From assembly GCA_016720925.1 (NCBI GenBank), contig JADKJR010000001.1, positions 124,001-188,000 of the forward strand: DNA of 64,000 nucleotides, written 5' to 3'. The notes below the pieces were generated by a model. That model saw nothing but the letters and a program-made list of their open reading frames with translations, was not told where the DNA came from and did no database searches. The position numbers and the translations under genes are program-made. Source of the DNA: Betaproteobacteria bacterium (GTDB lineage: Bacteria > Pseudomonadota > Gammaproteobacteria > Burkholderiales > Usitatibacteraceae). Below are positions 16,826-25,350 of the stretch, in pieces (the first letter of the stretch is position 1; each line of letters opens with the position of its first letter).

Positions 16826-17254
16826 CTATTTCCTGTTCCATTTGGCGCGCAATTCTTTTCGCACCATCAATTTTAGCCCCGACCAGTCTGCATTCACCGC
16901 GCAGACCTTTACATCAACGAGTCCGGTCGGCAGCGCAATGGCGCGAATGCCGTCTTCGGTGAGATCAACAAACAGCGGCGAGGATTTTTTTGGCCACGAA
17001 ATCCACAGGCTGCCATCGGCGTCGAGCTTTTCGGATACTGCGGACAGCGACTTCATCATGGTCGCCGTGTCTTTGCAAAACAGGATGACAAGTCTGTTGC
17101 TTGCGGCGAGCTTGCCGGATAGCGTCGCCGTCGCGGGCAGCGGCGCCAGGAATTCCTCAATGCCTTCCGGCGGATTGAGCAACACAAGGGTTTCGCCTTC
17201 CTTGAGCCCAAGCTTTTTGGGAAGCGGGGTACCGCTGTATCCTGCCGTCGCCAT
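16826..17254 (-). CDS. DUF3052 family protein
   Basis: 142 residues from the ATG at 17254, which has an AAGGGGAAG ribosome site; the upstream GTG lacks one. The opening AGYSGTPLPKKLGLKEGE matches the DUF3052 family of small cytoplasmic proteins of unknown function. No catalytic motif is visible. The gene begins 11 bases after the end of the Y-family polymerase gene, so the two are likely co-transcribed. Confidence 0.82.
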   Translation of the reverse strand: MATAGYSGTPLPKKLGLKEGETLVLLNPPEGIEEFLAPLPATATLSGKLAASNRLVILFCKDTATMMKSLSAVSEKLDADGSLWISWPKKSSPLFVDLTEDGIRAIALPTGLVDVKVCAVNADWSGLKLMVRKELRAKWNRK

Positions 17255-17265
17255 GTTCTTCCCCT

Positions 17266-18495
17266 TCACTTTTCGGTCTCGACATCCGGAATATGATTAA
17301 ACGCAATTGCCAGTTTGCCGTGATCCAGCGCACGATGCGCGCCGCCGTAGTACGCGGCTTTCTTGCCGAAGCGGGTGTTGAGCATATCGATGGCGGCGTT
17401 GAGTTTTTTCTTGTCGCCGGTCTGTTCGAGGTCGTCGAACAGTCGCGCCGATTGTGCCGCTTCCGAGGTGAGATCCGTCAACACCACGCCGACCTGCAAC
17501 AGCATCAATTGTTTCTTCTTTGGAAAGCCGGTCCAGAGCTGGTCCATCGCGTGCAGCAAATCCAGCGTGTCCTGCGTTTCCATGAACCGCGTTTCTTTTT
17601 CCCACGAAGGTCCATTGAGGAACTTCACCTTGATGGCAATGCGCCCGGCGTAGTAACCGGTCTTTCGCAATCGCATCGCGGCTTTTTGCGTGAGGCGATT
17701 CAGCACCGAGTAGGCATCGTCGCGATTACGCAGGTCGGGCGCCAGCACGTGCGAATGGCCAATCGATCCCATGCCGTGATCGACATCGTGCACTTCCGCG
17801 CCGCGCAGCCTCGCATGAAAACGCTCACCGCCGACGCCGCCCCACACGCTGCGAAGCTGTTCGGGCGTCTGCGCATAAAGATCTGCCATCGTGCAAATGC
17901 CATGTTTGAGCAGACGCGCCTCCATGTTGCTGCCAATGCCGCTCAAGGCACGCAGTGGCAAATGCAGGATTTTTCCGGGCACGTCTTGTTCATCGAGGAA
18001 GACCAGGCCATCCGGCTTTTGCATATCGGAGGCGAGCTTGGCGAGGAAGGTGTTGGGTGCGACACCGATTGAGACTTTGAGAAATTCCCCCACCTTTTCC
18101 GCCATGTTGCGTTTGATATGTTGCGCGAGTTCGGTGATGCGCTCGACGCTCCGGAACCCCGCGGGCAGATCGCAAACCATTTCGTCGATGGACAGGACTT
18201 CGCGCACCGGCGCAATTTCGTCGACCACCTTCACGGCCTTGTGGTGGAAATCAATGTAGAGCTCGTGACGGGCGACGACCAGCACTATGTCAGGAATACG
18301 CTTCTTGGCCTCTCCGACATTGGTCAGCGTTTTCACGCCGAATTTCTTCGCCTCGTAGCTGGCGGCAATAAGGCACGTGGTATCCGCCAGCATGGGCACC
18401 ACGCCCACCGGCCTGCCGCGCAGCTCAGGGCGAGCCTGCTGCTCGCAGGACGCGAAGTAGGAATTGAAATCGACGAGGAGGGAATGGAGCGCCAC
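17266..18495 (-). CDS. Y-family DNA polymerase (DinB/UmuC superfamily)
   Basis: 409 residues with a GTG start. Palm motifs are visible: LLVDFNSYFASCEQ at the N-terminus (first metal Asp) and VLSIDEMV at about residue 100 (the catalytic Asp-Glu pair). A thumb helix-hairpin-helix LPLRALSGIGSNMEARLLKHGI and a little-finger domain follow. This is a translesion polymerase. It is not a standard dinB (usually about 350 residues with SIDEA), and no umuD lies nearby, so I leave the symbol empty. The catalytic residues look intact, so activity is expected. Downstream is a DUF3052 gene. Confidence 0.86.
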   Translation of the reverse strand: MALHSLLVDFNSYFASCEQQARPELRGRPVGVVPMLADTTCLIAASYEAKKFGVKTLTNVGEAKKRIPDIVLVVARHELYIDFHHKAVKVVDEIAPVREVLSIDEMVCDLPAGFRSVERITELAQHIKRNMAEKVGEFLKVSIGVAPNTFLAKLASDMQKPDGLVFLDEQDVPGKILHLPLRALSGIGSNMEARLLKHGICTMADLYAQTPEQLRSVWGGVGGERFHARLRGAEVHDVDHGMGSIGHSHVLAPDLRNRDDAYSVLNRLTQKAAMRLRKTGYYAGRIAIKVKFLNGPSWEKETRFMETQDTLDLLHAMDQLWTGFPKKKQLMLLQVGVVLTDLTSEAAQSARLFDDLEQTGDKKKLNAAIDMLNTRFGKKAAYYGGAHRALDHGKLAIAFNHIPDVETEK

Positions 18496-18500
18496 GATTG

Positions 18501-19892
18501 CTAAACCGGTTCTCCGCCGGAATCGATTTTGGCGCTGGCCAGCATGTGCTGCCAGAGTGGCTTGCCGTTCGAATCGAAGCAGGATGCATCGATGCGCCGT
18601 GCCGCGCCTTCTCCCGTGAATTCAAGAGTCCCGAAATTACGTTGTTCCACACCCAGTTCCGCGACATAGCGGGGATTGGCCCGATCTTTCTTGCCCAGTT
18701 TCGACAGGCGCGAGGTAAGCGGCGAGCTTGAGTACTCATAGACAACCGGTGCGCCCTGCTGCTTAAGGCGGAATACCTGTGTATTGTGCCGGTCACCGGA
18801 AATAAACAGCAGGCCGGGAATTTTCTCCTTGGCCAGCCAGGCCAGAAATGCATCACGTTCCGTTCGATAGTTATGCCAGCCCGAGTGATGGCCGTTCTCG
18901 TCCTCGCTCAGTAATTGACTGCCGTTGCAAACCAGTTTGAAAGTCGCCCTTGAGGCCGAAAGTGACTTCTTTAGCCACGCGAGCTGCGCGGGTCCGAACA
19001 TTGCCTTGTCGTCGCTCGGTGCCGCTTTCTCGTCGTCGCGATAGGTGCGGTCATCGAGCAAAAAGAACTCGGCGTCCTGATGGGTGAAGGATGTCCAGGT
19101 ACCTGGTAATTCCGGCGAGCCCATGTCGGGATTGGGCCAGTACTGCTTGAATAGCCGCAACGCATCGGCCTTGAATGTAAACGTCTTGAATGAGTCGTTC
19201 GGGCCGTAATCGTGATCATCCCAGATAGCATAGTGATGCGTGGCCGCGAACAGCTTCTGGAACATGTTCATGGCGCGCACATCGCGATAGCGTGCATCCA
19301 TGCGCGCCACACTGGCGTAATCCGCCTCGCCCAGGAATTTACCTTTCGGCCGGAGGTAGAGATTGTCGCCCAGCCACAGCATGAAATGCGGCAATGCATC
19401 CACCTGCATCTTGCCGGCGATGCTATCGAAGATATGAAACTCGTCGCCGTAGGGATTGCCGTTGGGCGACATGGCTTCGGTGTATGCGCAGGAGCCGAGG
19501 TAGACGCGGAAGGGTGCAGCCTTTGCCCCGGGCAATGGCGCGGTACGAAATGTGCGCATCGTTCCCGTCGGCTTGCCATCAAGCTGCACGGTAAATCGGT
19601 AGTGTGTGTCATGCGCCAGGCCGCGGATATGGGCAATGGCGGAACATGCATCCCTTTCAGGAAGCGGAATGTCGATCTTGCGGGCGTCGCCTTCTTTTCC
19701 CTGCTCAGGCCAGAATGAAATACCGGCGACACTGGCTGTGGACGCTTGCAGCCAGAGGCGCACACTGTCATGGGTAAAGTGCCCCGCCACTGGCACGGCT
19801 GCCAGCACCGTGCCTTGCGCGGCAAATCCGGTCAATTGTTTGGCGATCGGCAGGGTGGCAACAGCTTGAAGTATTCGGCGGCGTGTCACCAT
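18501..19892 (-). CDS. PhoD-like alkaline phosphatase / phosphodiesterase
   Basis: 463 residues. The N-terminus has a twin-arginine-like signal (TRRRILQAVATLPIAKQ), as usual for exported PhoD enzymes. A fibronectin-like N domain (about 30-135) precedes the metallophosphatase domain with LGSCAY, LWLGDNLYLRP, YAIWDDHDYGPNDS and FLLDDRTYRD, which supply Fe/Ca ligands in PhoD. A late FISGDRHNTQVF adds a His ligand. It probably hydrolyses phosphoesters in the periplasm. The gene is 5 bases upstream of the polymerase gene but functionally unrelated. No Pho box was recognised. Confidence 0.88.
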   Translation of the reverse strand: MVTRRRILQAVATLPIAKQLTGFAAQGTVLAAVPVAGHFTHDSVRLWLQASTASVAGISFWPEQGKEGDARKIDIPLPERDACSAIAHIRGLAHDTHYRFTVQLDGKPTGTMRTFRTAPLPGAKAAPFRVYLGSCAYTEAMSPNGNPYGDEFHIFDSIAGKMQVDALPHFMLWLGDNLYLRPKGKFLGEADYASVARMDARYRDVRAMNMFQKLFAATHHYAIWDDHDYGPNDSFKTFTFKADALRLFKQYWPNPDMGSPELPGTWTSFTHQDAEFFLLDDRTYRDDEKAAPSDDKAMFGPAQLAWLKKSLSASRATFKLVCNGSQLLSEDENGHHSGWHNYRTERDAFLAWLAKEKIPGLLFISGDRHNTQVFRLKQQGAPVVYEYSSSPLTSRLSKLGKKDRANPRYVAELGVEQRNFGTLEFTGEGAARRIDASCFDSNGKPLWQHMLASAKIDSGGEPV

Positions 19893-19902
19893 CGCTAGCT
19901 CC

Positions 19903-20421
19903 TCACATTGTCGGCAGGTCGGTCATCTCGAGAAAAGTCCGCACCATTTGCTCGATACCAGCCTTGTCGCCGGCATCGAAACGGTTCAGCAGCGGGCTAT
20001 CAATATCGAGCACACCGAAGACTTTTTCTTTCGCAGCAGCGGGCGCGATAAGCGGAACGACGACTTCCGAGTTCGACGCCGAATCGCATGCAATGTGCCC
20101 GGGAAACTCGTGGACGTTTCCGACCAATTGTGTTTGGCGATGGAAGGCGGCGGCGCCGCATACGCCGCGCGGCACCGGCAGCACAGGAATACGCACGCAC
20201 GCGGGCTTGCCCTGGAACGGTCCGAGTAGCAAGTCGTTTCCGCGCATCAGGTAAAACCCGGCCCAGTTGAGGTCCGGCAACATCAGGAAAAGCAGCGCTG
20301 AAAAATTGGCGGCGTTCGCGATGAAATCACGCTCCCCCGCAAGCAGGCCCGCAAGCTGTTTGTCGAGGCCTGCGTAAAAACTGTGTTTGTCGTTGCCGGT
20401 GACGGAGGATGGCTGGAGCAT
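19903..20421 (-). CDS. msrC: free methionine-(R)-sulfoxide reductase (GAF domain)
   Basis: 172 residues forming a single GAF domain. It matches fRMsr (E. coli YebR/MsrC): DLNWAGFYL near residue 53, then the three cysteines in KPACVRIP, RGVCGAA and GHIACDSASNSEVVVPL, which are the redox and substrate-binding residues of the family. It reduces free methionine-R-sulfoxide in the cytoplasm using thioredoxin. It ends 10 bases before the PhoD-like gene and may be co-transcribed with it. Confidence 0.9.
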   Translation of the reverse strand: MLQPSSVTGNDKHSFYAGLDKQLAGLLAGERDFIANAANFSALLFLMLPDLNWAGFYLMRGNDLLLGPFQGKPACVRIPVLPVPRGVCGAAAFHRQTQLVGNVHEFPGHIACDSASNSEVVVPLIAPAAAKEKVFGVLDIDSPLLNRFDAGDKAGIEQMVRTFLEMTDLPTM

Positions 20422-20519
20422 GTTGAGATTTTGCTTGCTGTAAATATGAACAGTATAGCAACGCCCTCAATGGTTCACTGGCGAATATTTCCCATCAAGG
20501 CGCCAACGAAAATGACCAG

Positions 20520-20553
20520 AAAAAAGCCCGGCCACCATTCGGTGGGCCGGGCT
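20520..20553 (-). terminator. intrinsic terminator after the small exported protein gene
   Basis: GC-rich stem AGCCCGGCC / GGCCGGGCT extended by ACC / GGT with one bulged G, followed on the minus strand by six T. It sits 25 bases beyond the stop codon of the minus-strand gene ending at 20579. Confidence 0.8.
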
Positions 20554-20578
20554 GTCGAACGAAGGTACGAAATTGTGA

Positions 20579-20908
20579 TCAGTTGGCCGGCTTGGTTTGG
20601 GCGTCGTGCTTTTGACGCTTGATCTTGCGGCTTTGCTTGTTCTCGGCGTGCTGCAGTTTCGCGCGCTCTTTCTTGGTGACAACGCCATCCGACTTTGCTT
20701 TTTCTTCCTTGGCCGCAACCTTTGCCTGACCGACTTCGAGCCTGGCCGCTTCTTTGTCAGTCAATTGGCCGGATGCCTTGCCTTGTTCAATGCGCGCGGC
20801 TTGATTGGCCTGGCGTTGATCGACTTTTGGCGTGGCAGGCGTCTGTGCAAATGCCGGGGTGAGAAACAGGGCGGCGACAGCAGTTGCAAGCATATGACGA
20901 GCATTCAT
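20579..20908 (-). CDS. small exported basic/coiled protein of unknown function
   Basis: 109 residues from the ATG at 20908, preceded by AAAGGA. A signal peptide ends in TPAFAQ. The mature part is a charged Gln/Lys/Ala-rich helical protein with the repeated pattern GQLTDKEAARLEVGQAKV and DGVVTKKERAKLQ. Similar short periplasmic proteins are common in betaproteobacteria, and the paired D/T-KEA/KER segments look like two EF-hand-like or helix-hairpin repeats. No function is known to me. It is flanked by a terminator. Confidence 0.75.
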   Translation of the reverse strand: MNARHMLATAVAALFLTPAFAQTPATPKVDQRQANQAARIEQGKASGQLTDKEAARLEVGQAKVAAKEEKAKSDGVVTKKERAKLQHAENKQSRKIKRQKHDAQTKPAN

Positions 20909-21040
20909 GGCAAATCCTTTCAGCATTGTTGGGGGAATGAGTTCTTTGCACTCAGCGCGAATAACGGCACGATAAACCAATCGTTTACCGGGAGGACGCG
21001 CGAGTTGTATCTAGTCGTTACAGACTGCTACATGGGCACG

Positions 21041-21069
21041 GCTGAACGCGATGGTGCAACCGCTATAAT
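21041..21069 (+). promoter_or_regulatory. possible promoter for the oligopeptidase gene
   Basis: Consensus -10 hexamer TATAAT at 21064-21069 with a weak -35 (GCTGAA at 21041-21046) at 17-base spacing. The predicted leader before the ATG is about 30 bases. Confidence 0.45.
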
Positions 21070-21105
21070 TTGCCTCTTTCCCGCGATCGCATCCGGATGT
21101 TGACC

Positions 21106-23211
21106 ATGCATCGCCGAGTCCTGCAGTTCGCATCTATCTTCCTGTTTTCTTTCACCGTATTCGCCCAGGCCCCCAATATGCAGAACCCACCCGTCGCCGC
21201 CAAAAAACCGATCACCGTCCTGAAATTCGGCGATATGCGCGTCGACAACTATTTCTGGCTGCGCGAAAAGACGAACCCGGAGGTGATCGCCTACCTGAAA
21301 GCCGAGAACGATTACACACAGTCGGTCCTGGACTCGATGAAAGGATTTCAGGAAACGCTCTACAAGGACATGCTTTCGCGCATCAAGGAGACGGACGAAA
21401 ACGTGCCCTATCGCAAGGGCGACTATTGGTACTACTCGCGCACCGAAACCGGCAAGCAGTACAGCATCTATTGCCGCAAGAAAGGCGCACTGGATTCGCC
21501 GGAAGAAGTCATCCTCGATTTGAATGAACTCGCCAGGGGTCATTCTTTCCTCGGCTTGAGCGCATTCGCGGTCAGCCCGAACGGCAAGATTTTGGCGTAT
21601 TCGCTCGACTTCACCGGTTTCCGGCAATACACGTTGCAGTTCAAGAATCTTGAGACCGGCAAGACGCTCAATGACAGATACGAACGCGTGACATCGGTTG
21701 CCTGGGCAAACGACAACCAGACGGTCTTCTTTGTCACGGAAGATCCGACAACCAAGCGGTCCGATCGCCTGTTCCGGGCCAAGCTCGGCGGCAAGGGCGA
21801 GGAGCTGTTCAATGAAAAGGACGAGCTCTACGACATTCATGTCGAGGCCACGCGCAGCAAAGGCTACATCGTACTGACCTCGGAGAGCTCGGAAACCAAC
21901 GAACAGTACCTGCTCGATGCGAACAAGCCCGACGGCAACTTCGTCTCTTACATGACGCGCAAGGAAAACGTGAAGTACTACGTTGACCATGCCGGCACGG
22001 ACTTCTACATTGTCACCAATGACAAGGGCCGCAATTTCCGCCTGGTCGTGGCCCCTGCAGGCCGCGCAGAGGCGATGAGCTGGAAAGAGATCATCCCGCA
22101 CCGTGCGGACGTAAAGCTCGACGGTGTTGATATGTTCAAGGATTTCTTCGTCGCCAGCGAGAAGACGGGCGGGTTGCCGCAATTGCGTGTATTCGACATG
22201 AAAACGCGTACGCCGCACACGATCGCGTTCCCGGAACCCGCGTACGACGCCTCAGTCGGACAAAACGCCGAATGGAGCACGTCGTTGCTGCGATTCAATT
22301 ATGGGTCGCTGGTGACACCTGACTCCGTGTTTGATTACGATGTCGCCAAACGCGAACGTACGCTAAAGAAGCAGCAACCGGTACTGGGTGGCTATGACAC
22401 GAAAGATTACCAGTCCGAACGCATCATGGCGACAGCGCCGGATGGGACCAAGGTGCCGGTGTCGCTGGTTTACAAGAAGTCGCTGAAGAAGAATGGACCG
22501 CAGCCGACGCTGCTCTACGGTTACGGCTCCTACGGAATCTCGATGCCGCTCGCATTTCGTTCCACGCGTCTGGCGCTGCTGGACCGCGGCATGATTTTCG
22601 CGATCGCGCACATTCGCGGGGGTGGCGAAATGGGCAAGCAGTGGCACGACGATGGCAAGATGATGAAGAAGAAAAATACCTTTACCGACTTCATTGCCGC
22701 GGCCGAACAGTTGATCGCGCAAAAATATACCGAGCCGAAACAGTTAGCAATCCAGGGTGGCAGTGCCGGTGGCCTGCTGATGGCAGCGGTGACAAATCTG
22801 CGTCCGGACCTGTTCAAGGCCGTGGTATCGCAGGTGCCGTTCGTTGACGTGATGAATTCCATGCTGGACGCGTCGCTGCCGCTCACGGTGGGTGAATACC
22901 TGGAGTGGGGCAATCCCAATGGAGAGGCGGCCTACAAATACATGCGCTCGTATTCGCCTTACGAAAACCTGGAAAAGAAATCCTATCCAGCCATGCTGGT
23001 GGAGACGTCACTCAATGACAGTCAGGTCATGTACTGGGAGCCCGCGAAGTACGTTGCTCGACTCAGGACGCTGAAAACCGACAGCAATCCTCTTCTCTTC
23101 AAGACCAATATGGATGCGGGTCACGGCGGTGCGTCGGGCCGGTACGATTACCTGAAGGAAATTGCGATTACGTATTCGTTTGTGCTTTCGCAGATGGGGA
23201 TCACCCGATAG
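21106..23211 (+). CDS. exported S9A prolyl oligopeptidase (oligopeptidase B-like)
   Basis: 701 residues from the ATG at 21106 (another ATG lies at 21097). The N-terminal beta-propeller is followed by an alpha/beta-hydrolase domain with a complete triad: Ser at about 553 in QGGSAGGLL, Asp at about 638 in LNDSQVMYW, and His at about 673 in DAGHGG. RGGGEMGKQWHDDGK is typical of oligopeptidase B, which cuts small peptides after Arg/Lys. Unlike cytoplasmic PtrB, it carries an N-terminal signal sequence (LQFASIFLFSFTVFAQ), so it probably acts in the periplasm. It is preceded by its own promoter. Confidence 0.9.
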   Translation: MHRRVLQFASIFLFSFTVFAQAPNMQNPPVAAKKPITVLKFGDMRVDNYFWLREKTNPEVIAYLKAENDYTQSVLDSMKGFQETLYKDMLSRIKETDENVPYRKGDYWYYSRTETGKQYSIYCRKKGALDSPEEVILDLNELARGHSFLGLSAFAVSPNGKILAYSLDFTGFRQYTLQFKNLETGKTLNDRYERVTSVAWANDNQTVFFVTEDPTTKRSDRLFRAKLGGKGEELFNEKDELYDIHVEATRSKGYIVLTSESSETNEQYLLDANKPDGNFVSYMTRKENVKYYVDHAGTDFYIVTNDKGRNFRLVVAPAGRAEAMSWKEIIPHRADVKLDGVDMFKDFFVASEKTGGLPQLRVFDMKTRTPHTIAFPEPAYDASVGQNAEWSTSLLRFNYGSLVTPDSVFDYDVAKRERTLKKQQPVLGGYDTKDYQSERIMATAPDGTKVPVSLVYKKSLKKNGPQPTLLYGYGSYGISMPLAFRSTRLALLDRGMIFAIAHIRGGGEMGKQWHDDGKMMKKKNTFTDFIAAAEQLIAQKYTEPKQLAIQGGSAGGLLMAAVTNLRPDLFKAVVSQVPFVDVMNSMLDASLPLTVGEYLEWGNPNGEAAYKYMRSYSPYENLEKKSYPAMLVETSLNDSQVMYWEPAKYVARLRTLKTDSNPLLFKTNMDAGHGGASGRYDYLKEIAITYSFVLSQMGITR

Positions 23212-23337
23212 TGCCGCCTGCAAAGTAAGCGGCAGTCTTCCATTTCCGTCACTCGTTCCTGTGCGGAAATAACGATCAAGACAAATTCCCCGCTTGCGGT
23301 GCTTTCGAATTCTGCGTAATCGATACTCCGGATCAAC

Positions 23338-24231
23338 ATGCCGTTCTCCACCTTGCAGTTGTTTGCCACCTGCGTCCTCATCTGGGGGACAACGTGGCTC
23401 GCCATTACGTTTCAGTTCGGGAGTGTCGCACCGGAAATGTCGGTGGGTTACCGATTCCTGCTGGCGTCGGTGGCACTTTTCGCTTTCTGCCGCTGGCGGC
23501 GCATGCCGCTGCGCTTTTCGTTATCGCAGCATGTCGATTTGTTCCTGTTTGGCGCCTCGATGTTTTGCATCAGCTATATTCTGGTGTATTACGCGGAGAC
23601 CTTCATCGTTTCCGGGATGGTCGCCGTTGGCTATTCCGCGAGCCCAATGATCAACATGCTGTTTTCGCGCATGTTCTTTGGCACACCCATGACGCAGCGG
23701 GTCACGACCGGTGCCACGTTCGGCATTGCCGGTATCGTCTGCGTCTTCTGGCCGGAGTTCGGCAAGTTATCGGTTAGCCGCAATGCTGAGCTGGGCGCGC
23801 TGCTGACCATATTGTCGGTCGTGGCTTCGGCGATTGGCAGCATGGGGGCCATGCGCACGCAGAAGCGCGGGTTGCCAACATGGACCAGCATGGCCTGGGG
23901 CATGCTCTATGGTGGGCTATTGGCGCTGGTCATCGGTGCTCTAATGGGCAAACCATTCACGCTTGACGGGAGTACACCGTATCTTTTATCGCTCGTGTAC
24001 CTGGCACTTCTTGGCTCGATCATCACATTCGCGTGTTATCTGACGCTCATACAGCGTATCGGCGCGGCACGGGCTTCCTACACAGGCGTCATGGTGCCGG
24101 TCGTCGCGCTGATGGTATCGTTTTTGTTCGAGAAATTTGCCTGGGAGTGGCTGACGACCGTTGGCGTCTGCCTGCTGGTGCTGGGGAATGTGGTGATGCT
24201 GCGCGGCAAGAATGCGGCCGGGAGTCACTAA
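23338..24231 (+). CDS. EamA family (DMT) transporter
   Basis: 297 residues, ten predicted transmembrane helices in two EamA repeats. The first repeat starts with LFATCVLIWGTTWLAITFQFG and the second begins near residue 150 (LLTILSVVASAIGSMGA). It is an inner-membrane drug/metabolite transporter of unspecified substrate. The ATG is at the start of the first helix. It stands alone between the oligopeptidase gene and a convergent minus-strand pair. Confidence 0.9.
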   Translation: MPFSTLQLFATCVLIWGTTWLAITFQFGSVAPEMSVGYRFLLASVALFAFCRWRRMPLRFSLSQHVDLFLFGASMFCISYILVYYAETFIVSGMVAVGYSASPMINMLFSRMFFGTPMTQRVTTGATFGIAGIVCVFWPEFGKLSVSRNAELGALLTILSVVASAIGSMGAMRTQKRGLPTWTSMAWGMLYGGLLALVIGALMGKPFTLDGSTPYLLSLVYLALLGSIITFACYLTLIQRIGAARASYTGVMVPVVALMVSFLFEKFAWEWLTTVGVCLLVLGNVVMLRGKNAAGSH

Positions 24232-24243
24232 CGCGCGTGCGCG

Positions 24244-24732
24244 CTACGGCGTAGGATAGTTTCCTTCGTTCTTGCTCATGAAGTCCCGCAATCCGCGATC
24301 CGCTTTCTTGCGCACGGCTGACTTGATGGGGCCGAACCAACCGAGCAACAATCCCATCGGTCCCAGCGCCTGTCGCGACCACGCCCAGAATGAAAATTGG
24401 TCGAGATGCCTGACGATCTTGCCGTCGCGGAAGGCAAAAACGGCATCGATTTTGTTATGCACGAAACGCCCGGTCTGGCTAAAGGTGTAGGTGGCTTCCC
24501 AGTGTGCCTTGCCGCCTTCATCGTTGGCGTTCACATCGCCCAGCGTGATGACCAGATCCTTGCCGCGCGCGCACAGCATGGCCCACATGGCCGTCGCTTC
24601 CTTGCCGCGGAGCGAGGGAAACGCCGGGTCCGAAAAGAAGATATCGGGGTGATAGCATCGTGCCATGCCGGCGGCATCGCGCTGCGCGAAGGCGGCATAG
24701 AAATCACGGATCAGCTTTTCGTTTGGGTTCAC
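24244..24732 (-). CDS. NTF2-like / SnoaL-like protein
   Basis: 162 residues with a GTG start, supported by an AAAGGAG ribosome site and a 4-base overlap with the upstream gene. The NTF2-like cone fold is recognisable from LIRDFYAAFAQRDAAGMARCYHPDIFFSDPAF and later HNKIDAVFAFRDGKIVRHLDQFS. Such proteins include small isomerases and hydrolases as well as non-catalytic binders. The C-terminus (about 125-162) is basic. Co-transcribed with the YbaK-like gene; the substrate is unknown. Confidence 0.82.
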   Translation of the reverse strand: MNPNEKLIRDFYAAFAQRDAAGMARCYHPDIFFSDPAFPSLRGKEATAMWAMLCARGKDLVITLGDVNANDEGGKAHWEATYTFSQTGRFVHNKIDAVFAFRDGKIVRHLDQFSFWAWSRQALGPMGLLLGWFGPIKSAVRKKADRGLRDFMSKNEGNYPTP

Positions 24733-25238
24733 GGGTTTCTCCTTTGTGCGACGTCAGCCACCTGGGCACCGGCGATGCGCGCCAGTTCGTTTGGCGAAAT
24801 ACTGAACATGGTATTCGGATGGCCGGCCGCCGGCCAAATCATCGCATAGTGCAGCAGGTCTTCATCCATCAACGTAATCGGTGGCATGACGTGGGCGATG
24901 GGCGCCACGCCGCCGATGACATAGCCGGTTTGCGCGCGCACGAAATCGGCATCGGCCTTGCCGACCGGCTGGGAAATCAACGCCATGACTTTCTTGTCGT
25001 CGACGCGATTGCGGCCGCTGGTGATCACCAATACCGCGCGACCATCGTGCGCACGGAAAATGATCGATTTCGCGATTTCCCCGACATCGCATGCAAGTGC
25101 ATCCGCGGCAGCCTGGGCGGTGTGCGTGGCTTCCGGCATGACGGTGATGGTATCGGTCAGTCCCGCCAAGCGCAGCGCCTCGCGAACGCGCAAAACGGCA
25201 GTGTGGGAATATATGTTTTGTGTGTCGTCGATTGTCAT
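24729..25238 (-). CDS. YbaK/EbsC-family aminoacyl-tRNA deacylase
   Basis: 169 residues, a single YbaK/ProX domain. The central segment EIAKSIIFRAHDGRAVLVITSGRNRVDDKK supplies the catalytic Lys typical of the family, and TGYVIGGVAPIAH matches the GGV substrate loop. These proteins hydrolyse mischarged tRNAs (such as Cys-tRNA-Pro or Ala-tRNA) in trans. The stop overlaps the following GTG by four bases. Confidence 0.87.
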   Translation of the reverse strand: MTIDDTQNIYSHTAVLRVREALRLAGLTDTITVMPEATHTAQAAADALACDVGEIAKSIIFRAHDGRAVLVITSGRNRVDDKKVMALISQPVGKADADFVRAQTGYVIGGVAPIAHVMPPITLMDEDLLHYAMIWPAAGHPNTMFSISPNELARIAGAQVADVAQRRNP

Positions 25239-25350
25239 GATTGACTCAGATCAACTAGCGATTCTACTTGACGCTTGTCATGGTGCGGACCGGTGCGCGA
25301 GTTCCATACTTTGGCAACCCAGAAAAACCAGTTAATTCACGGAGGAACAA

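Noticed and set aside
25239..25350. Possible THF riboswitch before fhs
   Set aside because: The 112-base leader shows no long pairing or conserved core that I could recognise.
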